The position numbers and the translations under genes are program-made. DNA of 64,000 nt from an uncultured Alphaproteobacteria bacterium (GTDB lineage: Bacteria > Pseudomonadota > Alphaproteobacteria > RF32 > CAG-239), in contig CAJUCZ010000003.1 of assembly GCA_910585375.1 (NCBI GenBank), positions 42,836 through 106,835 of the forward strand, given 5' to 3'. Of the stretch, positions 25,156 to 33,434 are shown one piece after another. Within the stretch, counting starts at the first letter, position 1. Each line of letters begins with the position of its first letter. The notes beneath the pieces were generated by a model. The model was not told where the DNA came from and made no database searches. It saw only the letters and a program-made list of their open reading frames with translations.

Positions 25156-25791
25156 ATGCATAAAATTCCGTTTCACATGGCTCTGCTGAGCGCTCTGCTC
25201 TGTGCCTCCGTTACTACAGCACAACTTCCGTCCAATCCTTGGGATCCCCAATCAGTGGCAGCATCAGAAGCCCAAAATGCCCAAATGGCATCGGAAAGTG
25301 CGGCAGCAGGCACAACATCTCAGGCCTATGCCAATTCATCAACCAGAGCAGGCACACCGTCTTATGATGATATCCTGCCAGTAGACCCTTGGGCGCGGGC
25401 CCGCGTAAATAACGGCAACCCAACTTGGCGCGGCGGCGGACGCAATGACCGCGGTTTAAATTACATCGGCGAAGCCACAACTTACGGCGATGCCATGGGA
25501 CAAGAAATGATAGCGCCGGAAGTCAACCGCCACAATATGCTGGTGATGACGGAACATCTGCGCAAAATGGGATACAAAATCCCCGAAAGCTATGATCGGA
25601 AAATTCGGGAAATGCCTCAGACTTATGCCCGCTATCTGCGTAATGCCTATGACAAATCCACCTCTTCTAATATGAGAGACGACCCTCTCGGTGCGTTGTT
25701 TTCCGGTATGATGTCAAATGTAGAAGAAGGCACGGGACTGGATTTTGAAAATATATTATTCAACAGCATTGACATTCTTTCCAAGGATTAA
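25156..25791 (+). CDS. Exported hypothetical protein
   Basis: 211 aa. The ATG at 25156 has a full consensus AAAGGAGG at the right distance and begins a signal peptide (FHMALLSALLCASVTTA, cleavage expected before QLPSNPWD). The mature N-terminus is Ala/Ser/Gln-rich and disordered, with short NPWD and DPWAR motifs. The part from about 105 looks folded and helical (VNRHNMLVMTEHLRKMGYKI, then DYENILFNS-like DFENILFNSIDIL at the end). No family was recognised. It stands 2 bases before another exported protein and trmJ, forming a likely three-gene unit. Confidence 0.75.
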   Translation: MHKIPFHMALLSALLCASVTTAQLPSNPWDPQSVAASEAQNAQMASESAAAGTTSQAYANSSTRAGTPSYDDILPVDPWARARVNNGNPTWRGGGRNDRGLNYIGEATTYGDAMGQEMIAPEVNRHNMLVMTEHLRKMGYKIPESYDRKIREMPQTYARYLRNAYDKSTSSNMRDDPLGALFSGMMSNVEEGTGLDFENILFNSIDILSKD

Positions 25792-25793
25792 GC

Positions 25794-26270
25794 ATGAAAA
25801 AACTTTTGCCGGCCTTATTCTTTTTTGCCTGTGGCATCAGCAGCCTCTCCGCCGCCGATAAGCTTCGGATGTCACCGGAAGAATATGCCCGCCAACGTTA
25901 TGAAGTCCAGGACCGCATTACCCGCATGTTAAACGCGGCCTCGCCGTTGCAGCGCCGCATTTTGCTTAATGAAGCCAAACGCCTTGCCCGAATTAAAAAT
26001 CCGCAGCAGGAAAATACCCAAAGAGAAGTCAATTTGGATGATATTGCCGATTTGAGCAACTATTTTAATAAAGACCTGTATCAGACTGTTTCTCCTGATG
26101 TGTCTTACCATTTGATTGACACAACGGAAGCCGCCAAAAAAGAAGAAGCCTCCTATCTCAGCCGGCAAAAAACTCAAGAAGAAGCGGCTCAGCCCAAACC
26201 GGCTCCCCACCCCCTGCCGAAACCGGACAAACCTCAACCCAAAACTTTTCGCAGAACTTTTGCAAGGTAA
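25794..26270 (+). CDS. Exported hypothetical protein
   Basis: 158 aa. The signal peptide LLPALFFFACGISSLSA ends before ADKLRMSPEEY. The mature part is highly charged: a helical segment MSPEEYARQRYEVQDRITRM and RRILLNEAKRLARI, then a Pro/Lys-rich tail (PAPHPLPKPDKPQPK) that looks unstructured and cell-wall or membrane interacting. No family was recognised. It starts 2 bases after the previous exported gene and ends 6 bases before trmJ, so the three are probably one operon. Confidence 0.72.
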   Translation: MKKLLPALFFFACGISSLSAADKLRMSPEEYARQRYEVQDRITRMLNAASPLQRRILLNEAKRLARIKNPQQENTQREVNLDDIADLSNYFNKDLYQTVSPDVSYHLIDTTEAAKKEEASYLSRQKTQEEAAQPKPAPHPLPKPDKPQPKTFRRTFAR

Positions 26271-26276
26271 AACATA

Positions 26277-27008
26277 ATGGACAACTTTCCTTTTATCATT
26301 TTAGTTCAGCCGCAGTTGGCTGAAAATATCGGTATGACAGCCCGTGCCATGATGAACTGCGGGCTTTGTAACCTCCGGCTGGTTTCTCCCAGACAGGATC
26401 ATCTGTCCCCCAAAGCCGTTGCAGCATCTTCCGGTGCTGAAGAAATATTGGAACAGGCTCGGATTTTTAACACAACCGAAGAAGCAATCGCCGATTTGGA
26501 ACAGGTCTACGCCACAACTTCCCGCCATCGTGACCAGATAAAATTTGTTTATACAGCTGAACAGGCGATGCAGAATTTTGATACCCTTTGCCGCCAAAAT
26601 ACCAAATGCGGCATATTGTTTGGACCGGAACGCACAGGACTGCAAAATGACGATATCTCACTGGCCGACGCCATTATCAATATTCCGCTTAACCCGCGCC
26701 ATTGTTCCCTCAACCTTTCTCAGGCGGTACTGCTGGTCGGTTACGAATTTTTCAAATGCCAGACAAACATCCCGGGCACGCGCTTTGTCACCAATGGCGC
26801 CGAAATTGCCCCTAAAGAAAAACTTTTTCAATTCTTTTCCTATCTGGAAAAAGAGCTTGACGACTGCGGCAATTTTAAAGTTGATGAGAAGCGCCCGCGC
26901 ATGGTCAGAAACCTGCGCAACATCTTTTCCCGCCCGCAGCTGACAGGACAGGAACTGGATACGCTCTACGGTGTCGTAAATTATTTGCGCCGCCCGCATA
27001 AAAACTGA
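26277..27008 (+). CDS. trmJ: tRNA 2'-O-methyltransferase TrmJ (SPOUT family)
   Basis: Methylates the ribose of position 32 in several tRNAs using SAM. 243 aa. The SPOUT fold shows IILVQPQLAENIGMTARAM at the N-terminus (motif 1 with the family NIG), GILFGPERTGLQNDDI (motif 2) and IPLNPRHCSLNLSQAVLLVGYE (motif 3, the trefoil knot). A C-terminal helical domain follows. TrmJ rather than another SpoU member is preferred from the VQPQLAENIG start. It closes the likely operon of two exported proteins. Confidence 0.88.
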   Translation: MDNFPFIILVQPQLAENIGMTARAMMNCGLCNLRLVSPRQDHLSPKAVAASSGAEEILEQARIFNTTEEAIADLEQVYATTSRHRDQIKFVYTAEQAMQNFDTLCRQNTKCGILFGPERTGLQNDDISLADAIINIPLNPRHCSLNLSQAVLLVGYEFFKCQTNIPGTRFVTNGAEIAPKEKLFQFFSYLEKELDDCGNFKVDEKRPRMVRNLRNIFSRPQLTGQELDTLYGVVNYLRRPHKN

Positions 27009-27093
27009 CTCAAAAAAGATTATATCTTTACCAAATCTTGAAACTTCGGTTCTAGAATAATTATGTATTGGTATAATCTTAAGGAGTAATGCA

Positions 27094-28443
27094 ATGCAGG
27101 CCGAAAATCTGGCTCATGCCTCAAACATCATATTCGGAATGAATCCGATGCTTCTTTCAACGGCAATTCTGGTTGTCAGCTACATTATTCTCTTCACCGA
27201 AAAACTCAATCGTGCCGTTGTGGCGCTGCTCGGCGCCGGCGTTATGATATTCTCAGGAATATTATCTCAGGAAACTGCACTGGAAGGAATTGATTTTAAT
27301 ACTCTGGCACTTCTGATCGGCATGATGACAATTGTCGGCATCTCGGAAAAATCGGGTATGTTTCAGTTTGTCGCCGTCTGGGCGGCACAAAAAGTCCGAG
27401 CCAATCCCAGAGGACTTTTGATTGCGCTTTCAGCCGTTACCGCCGTCTTTTCCGCCTTGCTTGACAACGTTACCACGGTTCTGCTGATTGTTCCGGTCAC
27501 ATTTCAAATCACCCGCAAACTCAAAATCAACCCCTATCCTTACCTGATTTTAGAAATATTTGCATCCAATATCGGCGGCACGGCCACCTTAATCGGCGAT
27601 CCGCCTAACATCCTCATTGGCTCTGCACTGAACCTGAGCTTTATGGACTTTGTCAATGAACTCACTCCGGTTGTTGTCGTAACCATGCTGGTCTTAATTC
27701 TTGCCTTTGATGTAGTCTGGGGCAAACACCTTAAAACCACCGAAAAAAATAAACAGGCAGTTATGAAAATTAGCGCCATAGACACCATTACCGATTGGAC
27801 ATTGCTGAAAAAGTCATTGTTTGTGCTAACAGCCGTTATCATCGGTTTTATGGCAGCAGAACATCTGCACATTGCCAACGGAACGATTGCCATGTTCGGC
27901 GCCGCGGTCTTATTGCTGTTATATACGGTCGGCAATTCTCACGGCGAAAGGGAGCATAAGGTTGAAGAAGCCTTCGGTCTGGTAGACTGGACAACCATCT
28001 TTTTCTTTGCCGGATTGTTTGCCATTGTTTACGGTTTGGAAGAAGCCGGTGTACTGGCATTGCTGGGCCAAAAATTTGTAGAAATAACTGACGGCAGTAT
28101 TGAAAAAGCCGCCATGCTTGTTGTCTGGATTTCTGCCTTTGTATCAACGGCGATCGACAACATTCCTTTTGTCGCCACCATGATTCCGCTGATAAAATCC
28201 ATGGAAGAATCAATGGGCGGACGCGAAGCAATGATGCCGGTGTGGTGGGCTTTGTCTCTGGGCGCCTGCTTCGGCGGCAACGGTTCTCTGATTGCAGCCT
28301 CCGCCAACGTAATTGTCGCCGGCATGGCTCAGCGCGAAGGCCACCCGATAAGCTTCGGACGCTTTTTAATCTGGTCACTGCCGGTCATGCTGGTCAGTGT
28401 CGGGATTGCCGCACTTTATCTGCATATCAGACATTTCATATAA
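27094..28443 (+). CDS. ArsB/NhaD family ion transporter, copy 1
   Basis: 449 aa inner-membrane transporter of the IT superfamily (ArsB/NhaD, Na+:H+ antiporter or anion pump type). About 11 hydrophobic segments are visible, starting with LLSTAILVVSYIILFTEKLNRA. Signature sequences are FNTLALLIGMMTIVGI, the LLDNVTTVLLIVPVTF segment, NIGGTATLIGDPPNILIG and the repeat-half equivalents IDNIPFVATMIP and CFGGNGSLIAASANVIVAG. The two inverted halves each carry the DN motif expected for ion binding. AAGGAG precedes the ATG. Substrate is uncertain: NhaD-type sodium/proton exchange is as likely as anion transport. Confidence 0.9.
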   Translation: MQAENLAHASNIIFGMNPMLLSTAILVVSYIILFTEKLNRAVVALLGAGVMIFSGILSQETALEGIDFNTLALLIGMMTIVGISEKSGMFQFVAVWAAQKVRANPRGLLIALSAVTAVFSALLDNVTTVLLIVPVTFQITRKLKINPYPYLILEIFASNIGGTATLIGDPPNILIGSALNLSFMDFVNELTPVVVVTMLVLILAFDVVWGKHLKTTEKNKQAVMKISAIDTITDWTLLKKSLFVLTAVIIGFMAAEHLHIANGTIAMFGAAVLLLLYTVGNSHGEREHKVEEAFGLVDWTTIFFFAGLFAIVYGLEEAGVLALLGQKFVEITDGSIEKAAMLVVWISAFVSTAIDNIPFVATMIPLIKSMEESMGGREAMMPVWWALSLGACFGGNGSLIAASANVIVAGMAQREGHPISFGRFLIWSLPVMLVSVGIAALYLHIRHFI

Positions 28444-28462
28444 AAAACAGCAAGTTTTTTTG

Positions 28463-28492
28463 AGAGACTGCCACATGCAGTCTCTTTTTTTA
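28463..28492 (+). terminator. Terminator between the two transporter genes
   Basis: AGAGACTGC-CACAT-GCAGTCTCT and a run of seven T. It means the two paralogs are separate transcription units despite being tandem. Confidence 0.93.
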
Positions 28493-28567
28493 TGCAAAAT
28501 TAACAGATTATTAGCACTCTGACTGCTAAAACTAAAAAGTATTATTTTTATAATAAGGAACAGAATT

Positions 28568-29917
28568 ATGCATGCAACAGATATAACCGCAATTCCGCAG
28601 CTTATATGGGGAATGGATGCCAAAGTTCTGGCAACGGTGATTGTGATTATCGCCTATGTCATATTGTTTACCGAAAAAGTAAACCGCGCCATTGTCGCCC
28701 TTCTGGCCGCCTCGGTCATGATATTTTCAGGAATCCTGACCCAAACCACCGCCCTAAAGGGCATTGATTTTAATACTCTGGCCTTGCTCATCGGCATGAT
28801 GACGATTGTCGGCATATCCGAACGTTCGGGAATGTTTCAATACGTTGCCGTCTGGGGTGCTAAAAAGGTTCACGCCAACCCGCGCGGCCTGCTCATCGTA
28901 TTAGCGGTTGTTACCGCTGTTTTCTCGGCTTTTCTTGACAATGTCACCACCGTGCTCCTAATCGCACCGGTCACATTTCAAATCACCCGCAAACTCAAAA
29001 TCAACCCCTATCCTTACCTGATTTTAGAAATATTTGCATCCAATATCGGCGGCACAGCCACCTTAATCGGCGATCCGCCCAATATCCTCATTGGCTCTGC
29101 GCTGAACCTTTCTTTTACCGATTTCTTAAACGAACTCACGCCGGTTGTCACCGTTACCATGCTTGTCTTGCTTCTTGGCTTTGACATGATTTGGGGCAAA
29201 CAACTGACCACCACGGAAAAGAACAAACAAACCGTTATGAAAATCAATGAAATCGACTGTATTACCGACTGGAAACTGCTGCACAAATCGCTGCTGGTTC
29301 TGGCTCTGGTTATTCTGGGCTTTATCAGTGCGGAACATCTGCACATTGCCAACGGTACCATTGCCATGTTCGGCGCCGCAGCCTTGCTCCTGCTTTACAC
29401 GCTCGGAGACAGCCATGACAAACGCGACCATAAGGTCGAAGAAATCTTTGGCGTTGTAGACTGGACAACCATCTTTTTCTTCTCCGGCCTGTTTGTTATT
29501 GTTTATGGATTGGAAGTTACCGGTGTTTTGGGCATGCTTGGTCAGAAATTTGTGGAACTGACCGAAGGCAGCATTGAGAAATCCGCCATGCTGATTATCT
29601 GGGTATCCGCCATTGTCTCCAGTGCAATCGACAACATTCCGTTTGTCGCCACCATGATTCCGATGATTAAGTCCATGGAAGAATCCATGGGCGGTCGCGA
29701 AGCCATGATGCCGGTGTGGTGGGCATTGTCTCTGGGCGCGTGCTTCGGCGGCAACGGAACCCTGATCGGCGCATCTGCCAACGTAATTGTTGCCGGCATG
29801 GCTCAACGCGAAGGCCACCCGATAAGCTTCTTGGGCTTTATGATATGGTCGGTTCCGGTCATGCTGATAAGCGTTGCCATCGCCGCGCTTTATCTCCACA
29901 TACGCTTCTTTATGTAA
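28568..29917 (+). CDS. ArsB/NhaD family ion transporter, copy 2
   Basis: 449 aa, the same length and layout as copy 1 and clearly its tandem duplicate. The motifs FNTLALLIGMMTIVGI, LDNVTTVLLIAPVTF, NIGGTATLIGDPPNILIG and IDNIPFVATMIPMIKSM are shared. Differences cluster at the N-terminus (starting TDITAIPQLIWG) and in the central loop (TTTEKNKQTVMKINEIDCI). An 89-base stretch (28967-29055) is identical to copy 1 although synonymous sites differ elsewhere. It has its own TAAGGA Shine-Dalgarno and probable promoter, and a terminator follows. The two copies may differ in ion affinity or regulation; this cannot be read from sequence. Confidence 0.9.
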   Translation: MHATDITAIPQLIWGMDAKVLATVIVIIAYVILFTEKVNRAIVALLAASVMIFSGILTQTTALKGIDFNTLALLIGMMTIVGISERSGMFQYVAVWGAKKVHANPRGLLIVLAVVTAVFSAFLDNVTTVLLIAPVTFQITRKLKINPYPYLILEIFASNIGGTATLIGDPPNILIGSALNLSFTDFLNELTPVVTVTMLVLLLGFDMIWGKQLTTTEKNKQTVMKINEIDCITDWKLLHKSLLVLALVILGFISAEHLHIANGTIAMFGAAALLLLYTLGDSHDKRDHKVEEIFGVVDWTTIFFFSGLFVIVYGLEVTGVLGMLGQKFVELTEGSIEKSAMLIIWVSAIVSSAIDNIPFVATMIPMIKSMEESMGGREAMMPVWWALSLGACFGGNGTLIGASANVIVAGMAQREGHPISFLGFMIWSVPVMLISVAIAALYLHIRFFM

Positions 29918-29930
29918 GAAACAATTTTAC

Positions 29931-29959
29931 AAAAGCGGCTGCAATGCCGCTTTTTTTTT
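29931..29959 (+). terminator. Terminator of transporter copy 2
   Basis: AAAGCGGC and GCCGCTTT pair around TGCAAT, with a run of nine T. Confidence 0.92.
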
Positions 29960-30033
29960 GCATTTGACAAATAAAAAATTCCCGCCTATTATCTGCTTGA
30001 TAAATTATATTATTAATTAAAAAATTTCTCTAT

Positions 30034-30801
30034 ATGAAAACAGTATTATTAATTTTGGGAATGATAACCTTATGGCTTTTAATCCCGCTGATCAAATGGA
30101 TAAACTTTATGACATTGCACCGCCTTTGGCCAATATGGAAAAAAAAGCAAAGAAAAAAACGCTGGTATATACACGTAAAGAAAATTATAAATTTTCTGAA
30201 CGGAACAACTTATCGCAACAAATATTTTAAGACAGAAAATATCGAATACGTTTTTGAAAATTTGAAAAAACAAAATTACGATAATTTTACTTACTATCTT
30301 TTCAGTATTTGTAATTATCCGGTACATATATATCATACTCCGGACAACAAAATTACGGCGGATATCTTGCAAAACACTTCTATAATTAAAAGTTGCCGTT
30401 TCTCCAAAAATGAAATCGCGGAAAAAGATTCCAAAAAGAACATATTATACCAGATTGTCAGCTATTGCTATAATCATCCGCTTTCAGAAGATGAACACGG
30501 TCTCAGCCCGCTTATTGACTGTTTTATAAACGAACATCTGGCTTCAGACCTCAGAACTAACCCGGAACGCCGGATTGTTCAGGAAAAATTCGGTTCTGAA
30601 ATATGTTATGAGCTCAAATACAAACAACAAAAATACAGTTCAAGCATCAAGTTGATAAAAAACAGCAACAGGACAATCCGGTATTCTCACCGTTATGAGG
30701 AACAAGAGCCGATACCGGAAAACATTATTGAACGCCATAAAAGAATCATACGCTATACAACAGTTGCACTGCACCAAATTAATGAAATAATGTGCAGCTA
30801 A
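30034..30801 (+). CDS. Orphan membrane-anchored protein
   Basis: 255 aa, not recognised. One N-terminal membrane segment (VLLILGMITLWLLIPLI, about 4-20) is followed by a very basic stretch (WKKKQRKKRWYIHVKK), consistent with an N-out or N-in single-pass anchor with the rest cytosolic. The soluble part is rich in Ile, Asn, Lys and Tyr, and the codon use is more AT-rich than in neighbouring housekeeping genes. There is no Shine-Dalgarno before the ATG (AAATTTCTCTAT). It stands alone between the transporter terminator and the small-RNA promoter. The composition and start context suggest recent acquisition. Confidence 0.65.
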   Translation: MKTVLLILGMITLWLLIPLIKWINFMTLHRLWPIWKKKQRKKRWYIHVKKIINFLNGTTYRNKYFKTENIEYVFENLKKQNYDNFTYYLFSICNYPVHIYHTPDNKITADILQNTSIIKSCRFSKNEIAEKDSKKNILYQIVSYCYNHPLSEDEHGLSPLIDCFINEHLASDLRTNPERRIVQEKFGSEICYELKYKQQKYSSSIKLIKNSNRTIRYSHRYEEQEPIPENIIERHKRIIRYTTVALHQINEIMCS

Positions 30802-30831
30802 ACCGTTGAAATTGTTTACATGCAAAAATTC

Positions 30832-30860
30832 TTGACAAGTTTTATAATATCGCCTATACT
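30832..30860 (+). promoter_or_regulatory. Consensus sigma70 promoter of a candidate small RNA
   Basis: TTGACA, exactly 17 bases, TATACT. No open frame with a Shine-Dalgarno follows before the terminator at 30968-30998. The predicted start is about 30867. Confidence 0.8.
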
Positions 30861-30866
30861 AAAAAG

Positions 30867-30998
30867 GTATAAAACTTATAGACAAGAATTTTCACATGTG
30901 TAGCAAATAACTTTACGATCTCAGCGCTAATTTGAGTTTTATACATATGCTGAAGACAGAAGTTAAATAAAAACCGCATTTTATATGCGGTTTTTCTT
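30867..30998 (+). ncRNA. Candidate small RNA of about 130 nt
   Basis: Bounded by a consensus promoter and an intrinsic terminator (AAACCGCAT-TTTAT-ATGCGGTTT with T-rich tail). The predicted RNA begins with GTATAAAACT (30867-30876), which pairs perfectly with AGTTTTATAC (30935-30944) to enclose a loop of about 58 bases. The upstream half of the region (AAAATTCTTG .. CAAGAATTTT) is also palindromic, overlapping the promoter. No match to tmRNA, SRP RNA, RNase P or 6S was recognised. It could alternatively be a leader for the polypyrimidine region downstream, but the terminator argues for a stand-alone RNA. Confidence 0.6.
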
Positions 30999-31389
30999 TT
31001 CTCCCTCACTTGCCTTTTCTTCCATTCCCTTCAACCTTCACTTCATCCTCTCTCTTTCTCTACTCACCGGCATGCTTTTCTTTCTCTCTTTCCACTTTTT
31101 CCGCCTCCCTTCCCTTTTCCGCTCCGCCTCCCCTCTCCTCGCTTTCCACCTCTCCTCTAACCCGTTGTTCTTTGCTCACCCCTCCTCTGCCCTCTCCCTT
31201 ACCGCCTTTTTTCCACCCATTCTTGCTCCCTTCCCTTTTCCCATTCTTGCCATTCCTATTTTCTCTCCTCTGCCCTCTCCCAGCTTTTCTGTCTCTCCCC
31301 ATCTTCGTTTGTTCTCCGGTCGCACATTTTTTTGCCCTGTCACCCCTGCCACTTTTTCTCTTCCCCTTCCCCGCTACACCCACCCTGAT
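30999..31389 (+). repeat. Polypyrimidine tract upstream of cysteine-rich gene B
   Basis: About 390 bases in which the plus strand is almost entirely T and C, with very few A or G. It starts directly after the small-RNA terminator. Segments such as CTCTACTCACCGGCATGCTT recur with small changes in the tract at 63.0 kb. Reading frames on both strands are low-complexity (Ser/Pro/Leu/Phe or Lys/Gly/Arg/Glu) and are not supported as genes. Confidence 0.8.
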
Positions 31390-31455
31390 TAGCCAAAATC
31401 CCTCTGCTTTTCCCACTCCCCTGCCCAAAATCTCCACCTATCTTTTCATTATGTA

Positions 31456-31484
31456 TTGACTCTTGCGTTTTCTTGTGCTATAGT
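31456..31484 (+). promoter_or_regulatory. Strong sigma70 promoter and conserved leader of cysteine-rich gene B
   Basis: TTGACT, 17 bases, TATAGT. The leader starts AGTATTAACCATTCCGGGCA, with a hairpin GGGCA-CTGGGT-TGCCC at 31506-31521, then GCTTTGGCACATTGTTGACA. GGGAGGAAGCCG precedes the start codon. The same elements occur at 20.8 kb, and the promoter and first part of the leader recur at 63.6 kb. Confidence 0.88.
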
Positions 31485-31624
31485 GACATTAGTATTAACC
31501 ATTCCGGGCACTGGGTTGCCCAGATAAAGAAAAAAGCAACGCGAAAGCTTTGGCACATTGTTGACAGACGATCGGGGCTTTTGTTGCCTCACCCGCTGGG
31601 TGCGTTTGCTTTGGGAGGAAGCCG

Positions 31625-32725
31625 ATGAAAAACATTAACAGAAATATGCTACACATGAAACTAAACTCTGCGGTATCAGTCTTGGCTGTCGCCGCTGCTT
31701 TCTCGGTCCTCCTCCCGCCTTCCAACGCTTATTGTGGCGTCTGCTTCCTGCCGGACTGCGGCGATGAAGACGGTGTTTTTCCGGGGCCTAACCCTAATCC
31801 CAACATTGATACCGATAAATGTGAAAAAGAAGGCTTTACCTATTACGCTTCCGGTAAATGTCCGCAGTACCAGGCTGTGACGGATACATGCCCTTTTGAT
31901 GATTATTATCTTAAATGTGATGCTAAAACTTGGTGTAAGCAAAACGGATATAACACGACCTCATGTTCCATTCCGCAATATGTAAACGAAGCCTGTCCGA
32001 GTTACAGTTCTTTGTACAAAGAATGTAAAACCGATAATGACCGCGCATGTAAGGAACTCAAATATACCAAGACTTGTCCGTCCGGTCAAAAGCTTAAAAA
32101 GAACTCCGGCCGCTGCTCTTATGATTCATCTTACGGGACTTGCTGTACGCCGTCTGATTGTCCGGCTTATACGTCTTTAACGTCTTCATCCTACGGCACG
32201 AACGGTACCGATGGCTGCGAGTATGCCTGCTACTATACCTGCAACCCTAACTGCCCGTCTTCTCACCCGTACTCTTCCGATCCCACGGGTTGTTCTGACC
32301 GCACCACAAACGGATGCGGCAACAAAACCTGTTATAACTCTGTTACCTGCGACCCTTGTCCGGGGTATTACGAATGCGGCGGAACTTGGCAGTACTGCAC
32401 CGGTACAACCTGTTCCGACGGTTCAAAAAGATGTTCAAAATATTGCGTAAGCGACTATTTCCCAAACTCTTGTTCTTCATCTTCTTATTGCAATGGTGTT
32501 TATCGTAATGGATACTGTTCCGGTTCTTGTGACGAACCTAGCCCTTCCGGCGGCGGAGAATGTTCTCACTATTATCAAGTGAATATTGCCTGTGATAACG
32601 GAAACAATGTTCACTTTCGCGATGCTTGCGCTGACGACGAAACTTGTACCCCGTCATATCACGGATATCAAACTTGGTCTGTTTGCGGTGGAGGCGGCGG
32701 CTGGGTTTACGATACCGGATGTTAA
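31625..32725 (+). CDS. Cysteine-rich exported repeat protein B
   Basis: 366 aa; paralog of gene A. The signal peptide is nearly identical (NSAVSVLAVAAAFSVLLPPS, cleavage at SNA-YCG). The mature start CGVCFLPDCG and the first 200 residues follow gene A: YYASGKCPQ, CDAKTWCKQNGYNTTSCSIP, GRCSYDSSYGTCC, and the NGTDGCEYACYYTCNPNCPS module. After about residue 225 the two diverge. B has CGGTWQYC, then the CVSDYFP..CNGVYRNGYC..CDEP block that is 96 percent identical at DNA level to the silent fragment at 6.3 kb, and ends with a glycine-rich GGGGGWVYDTGC. No anchor is visible; many disulfides are expected. Surface or secreted location is inferred. Confidence 0.85.
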   Translation: MKNINRNMLHMKLNSAVSVLAVAAAFSVLLPPSNAYCGVCFLPDCGDEDGVFPGPNPNPNIDTDKCEKEGFTYYASGKCPQYQAVTDTCPFDDYYLKCDAKTWCKQNGYNTTSCSIPQYVNEACPSYSSLYKECKTDNDRACKELKYTKTCPSGQKLKKNSGRCSYDSSYGTCCTPSDCPAYTSLTSSSYGTNGTDGCEYACYYTCNPNCPSSHPYSSDPTGCSDRTTNGCGNKTCYNSVTCDPCPGYYECGGTWQYCTGTTCSDGSKRCSKYCVSDYFPNSCSSSSYCNGVYRNGYCSGSCDEPSPSGGGECSHYYQVNIACDNGNNVHFRDACADDETCTPSYHGYQTWSVCGGGGGWVYDTGC

Positions 32726-32744
32726 CCATTTAAAACATATTTTC

Positions 32745-32880
32745 CCGCAACAGCATAAAACTCGGAATTTAGGGCTAGTAATAAAAAATAAAAAAGGAAG
32801 TACCTCAGCTTACATAGAGGTACGTGACTTAACCTGAAAGTTTTATATACTAAGCGCCCCATTCAGGGCACAATAAAACC
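32745..32880. repeat. Palindromic repeat, diverged copy
   Basis: Contains GTACCTC paired with GAGGTAC around a loop, followed by GTGACTTA, the core arrangement also seen at 33.05, 36.1 and 54.2 kb (hairpin ending GTACRTGA). Terminal boxes TAGTAATAA and TATACTAAG resemble the AGATAATAAG and TGTATTAG boxes of the clearer copies. The boundaries are approximate. Confidence 0.5.
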
Positions 32881-32897
32881 GCGATATAAGCGCTAAG

Positions 32898-32927
32898 TAA
32901 AAACAACCGAAGCTCCGGTTGTTTTTG
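32898..32927 (+). terminator. Terminator downstream of cysteine-rich gene B
   Basis: AACAACCG pairs with CGGTTGTT across AAGCTC, with A-run before and TTTTTG after. It works in both directions and lies about 175 bases after the gene B stop. Confidence 0.85.
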
Positions 32928-32994
32928 TCTGCAAGCTCTTTGGAACATCTTGGCAAGCAAGGAAAGCGTGAGCAACCGCAGCGTGCCTAGATGC

Positions 32995-33100
32995 CTAAGT
33001 CAGATAATAAGAAAAAAGAATTTTAGCGACAGGAGTATATAAAAACATACATGACTTAGCTAAAATTCTTTTTTCTGTATTAGGTGACCACAGAGCGCGG
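32995..33100. repeat. Palindromic repeat at the 3' end of fliE
   Basis: Left box CAGATAATAAG, a perfect 18-bp stem AGAAAAAAGAATTTTAGC (33010-33027) with its complement at 33059-33076, a central ACATACATGACTTA, and right boxes CTGTATTAG and GACCACAGAGCG. The boxes match the units at 36.1 and 54.2 kb although the stem sequence is entirely different. It probably also terminates the fliE operon on the minus strand. Confidence 0.75.
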
Positions 33101-33102
33101 TT

Positions 33103-33423
33103 TTAAATTGGCATTTGCATAATAGTCTGATAAGCCTTAATCGCAGTATCCCTGACGGCAACGACCGTCTCCAGCGCCGTCTCTGCATTGGCAACCGCCA
33201 GAACCACATCCTGAATATCGGCTTTACCCTGTATGCCCTGAATTGTCATTTTCTCACTTTGCTGAGACAGCTCAACCGCATTATCAATGGAGTCTTTAAC
33301 CATAGACCCAAAATCGGAGTTTTGAACTTTCTTTGCCTCGGCAAGCGGCGTTTGCGCGCCGATTCGCCCTAAAGCCTGCTGATAAGCATTCAAAGCACTG
33401 GAAATACTGGTCATCTTGTTCAA
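33103..33423 (-). CDS. fliE: Flagellar hook-basal body complex protein FliE
   Basis: Forms the junction between the MS ring and the proximal rod. 106 aa, typical length. The C-terminal signature VLAVANAETALETVVAVRDTAIKAYQ is diagnostic. The N-terminus (AISSALNAYQ-like SISSALNAYQQAL) is helical. It starts 12 bases after the flgC stop in the order flgB-flgC-fliE, as in many alphaproteobacteria, and ends against a palindromic repeat. Confidence 0.94.
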   Translation of the reverse strand: MNKMTSISSALNAYQQALGRIGAQTPLAEAKKVQNSDFGSMVKDSIDNAVELSQQSEKMTIQGIQGKADIQDVVLAVANAETALETVVAVRDTAIKAYQTIMQMPI

Positions 33424-33434
33424 TTCCTTTTAGT

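Noticed and set aside
31010..31459. Open frames on both strands of the polypyrimidine tracts, including minus-strand frames at 31060-31437 and 63277-63543 with similar N-termini
   Set aside because: They are low-complexity and the similarity comes from the shared DNA block just upstream of the promoters; there is no promoter or Shine-Dalgarno in the right place. Coding is not excluded, but is not supported.
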